Source: an uncultured Eggerthellaceae bacterium (GTDB lineage Bacteria > Actinomycetota > Coriobacteriia > Coriobacteriales > Eggerthellaceae). From it: a DNA stretch of 5,288 bases. This document shows positions 5,256 to 5,288 of this stretch, in pieces. Made by a program: the position numbers and the translations under genes. Under the pieces are notes generated by a model that saw nothing but the letters and a program-made list of their open reading frames with translations, made no database searches and was not told where the DNA came from. The stretch covers positions 1-5,288 of the forward strand of contig CAQLOA010000113.1 of the NCBI GenBank assembly GCA_948829205.1. Direction: 5' to 3'. Positions within the stretch are counted from its first letter, which is position 1. Every line of letters begins with the position of its first letter.

Positions 5256-5288
5256 CGCGCTTCGCCAGCTTTCGACCGCTTTCCGTTT

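Overview
The window looks like chromosomal or accessory DNA of a high-GC bacterium. GC-rich codon choice, ATG/GTG/TTG starts, purine-rich Shine-Dalgarno sites and several small regulators would fit an actinobacterial gut anaerobe of the Coriobacteriia/Eggerthellaceae type. That placement is an inference from style only; no marker gene in the window proves it.

Layout. (1) Positions 1-542, minus strand: the 5' 180 codons of a MarR-family repressor that runs off the left edge. Its winged-helix wing is expanded by an in-frame 18-bp x 4 repeat. It has a clear promoter (TATAAT) with one palindrome filling the spacer and a near-identical palindrome just downstream of the -10, which is a typical autorepression layout. 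(2) Positions 609-727: an intergenic stretch with three consecutive small inverted repeats. (3) Positions 728-982, plus: an orphan acidic 84-aa protein of unknown function. (4) Positions 1047-2600, minus: a 517-aa protein with about seven membrane segments and a 210-residue C-terminal domain predicted to lie outside the cell, with its own promoter. (5) Positions 2692-2726: a strong intrinsic terminator that closes the next gene. (6) Positions 2778-3794, minus: a 338-aa lipoprotein with two related beta-rich domains. (7) Positions 3894-4109, plus: a 71-aa XRE/Cro-type regulator, divergent from the lipoprotein, with an 8-bp-arm inverted repeat in the shared 99-bp gap. (8) Positions 4185-5255, minus: a MerR-family regulator with a large uncharacterised effector domain.

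How they fit together. Two GC-rich blocks (the MarR end, and XRE plus MerR) flank an AT-richer segment (about 545-3890) that carries the three unfamiliar genes: a small acidic protein, a membrane protein with an ectodomain, and a lipoprotein. This suggests a later-acquired cell-envelope cassette next to ordinary regulators. The most plausible regulatory unit is the XRE-lipoprotein divergent pair. MarR and MerR probably control genes outside the window. No RNA genes, CRISPR arrays, transposases or complete mobile elements were seen.
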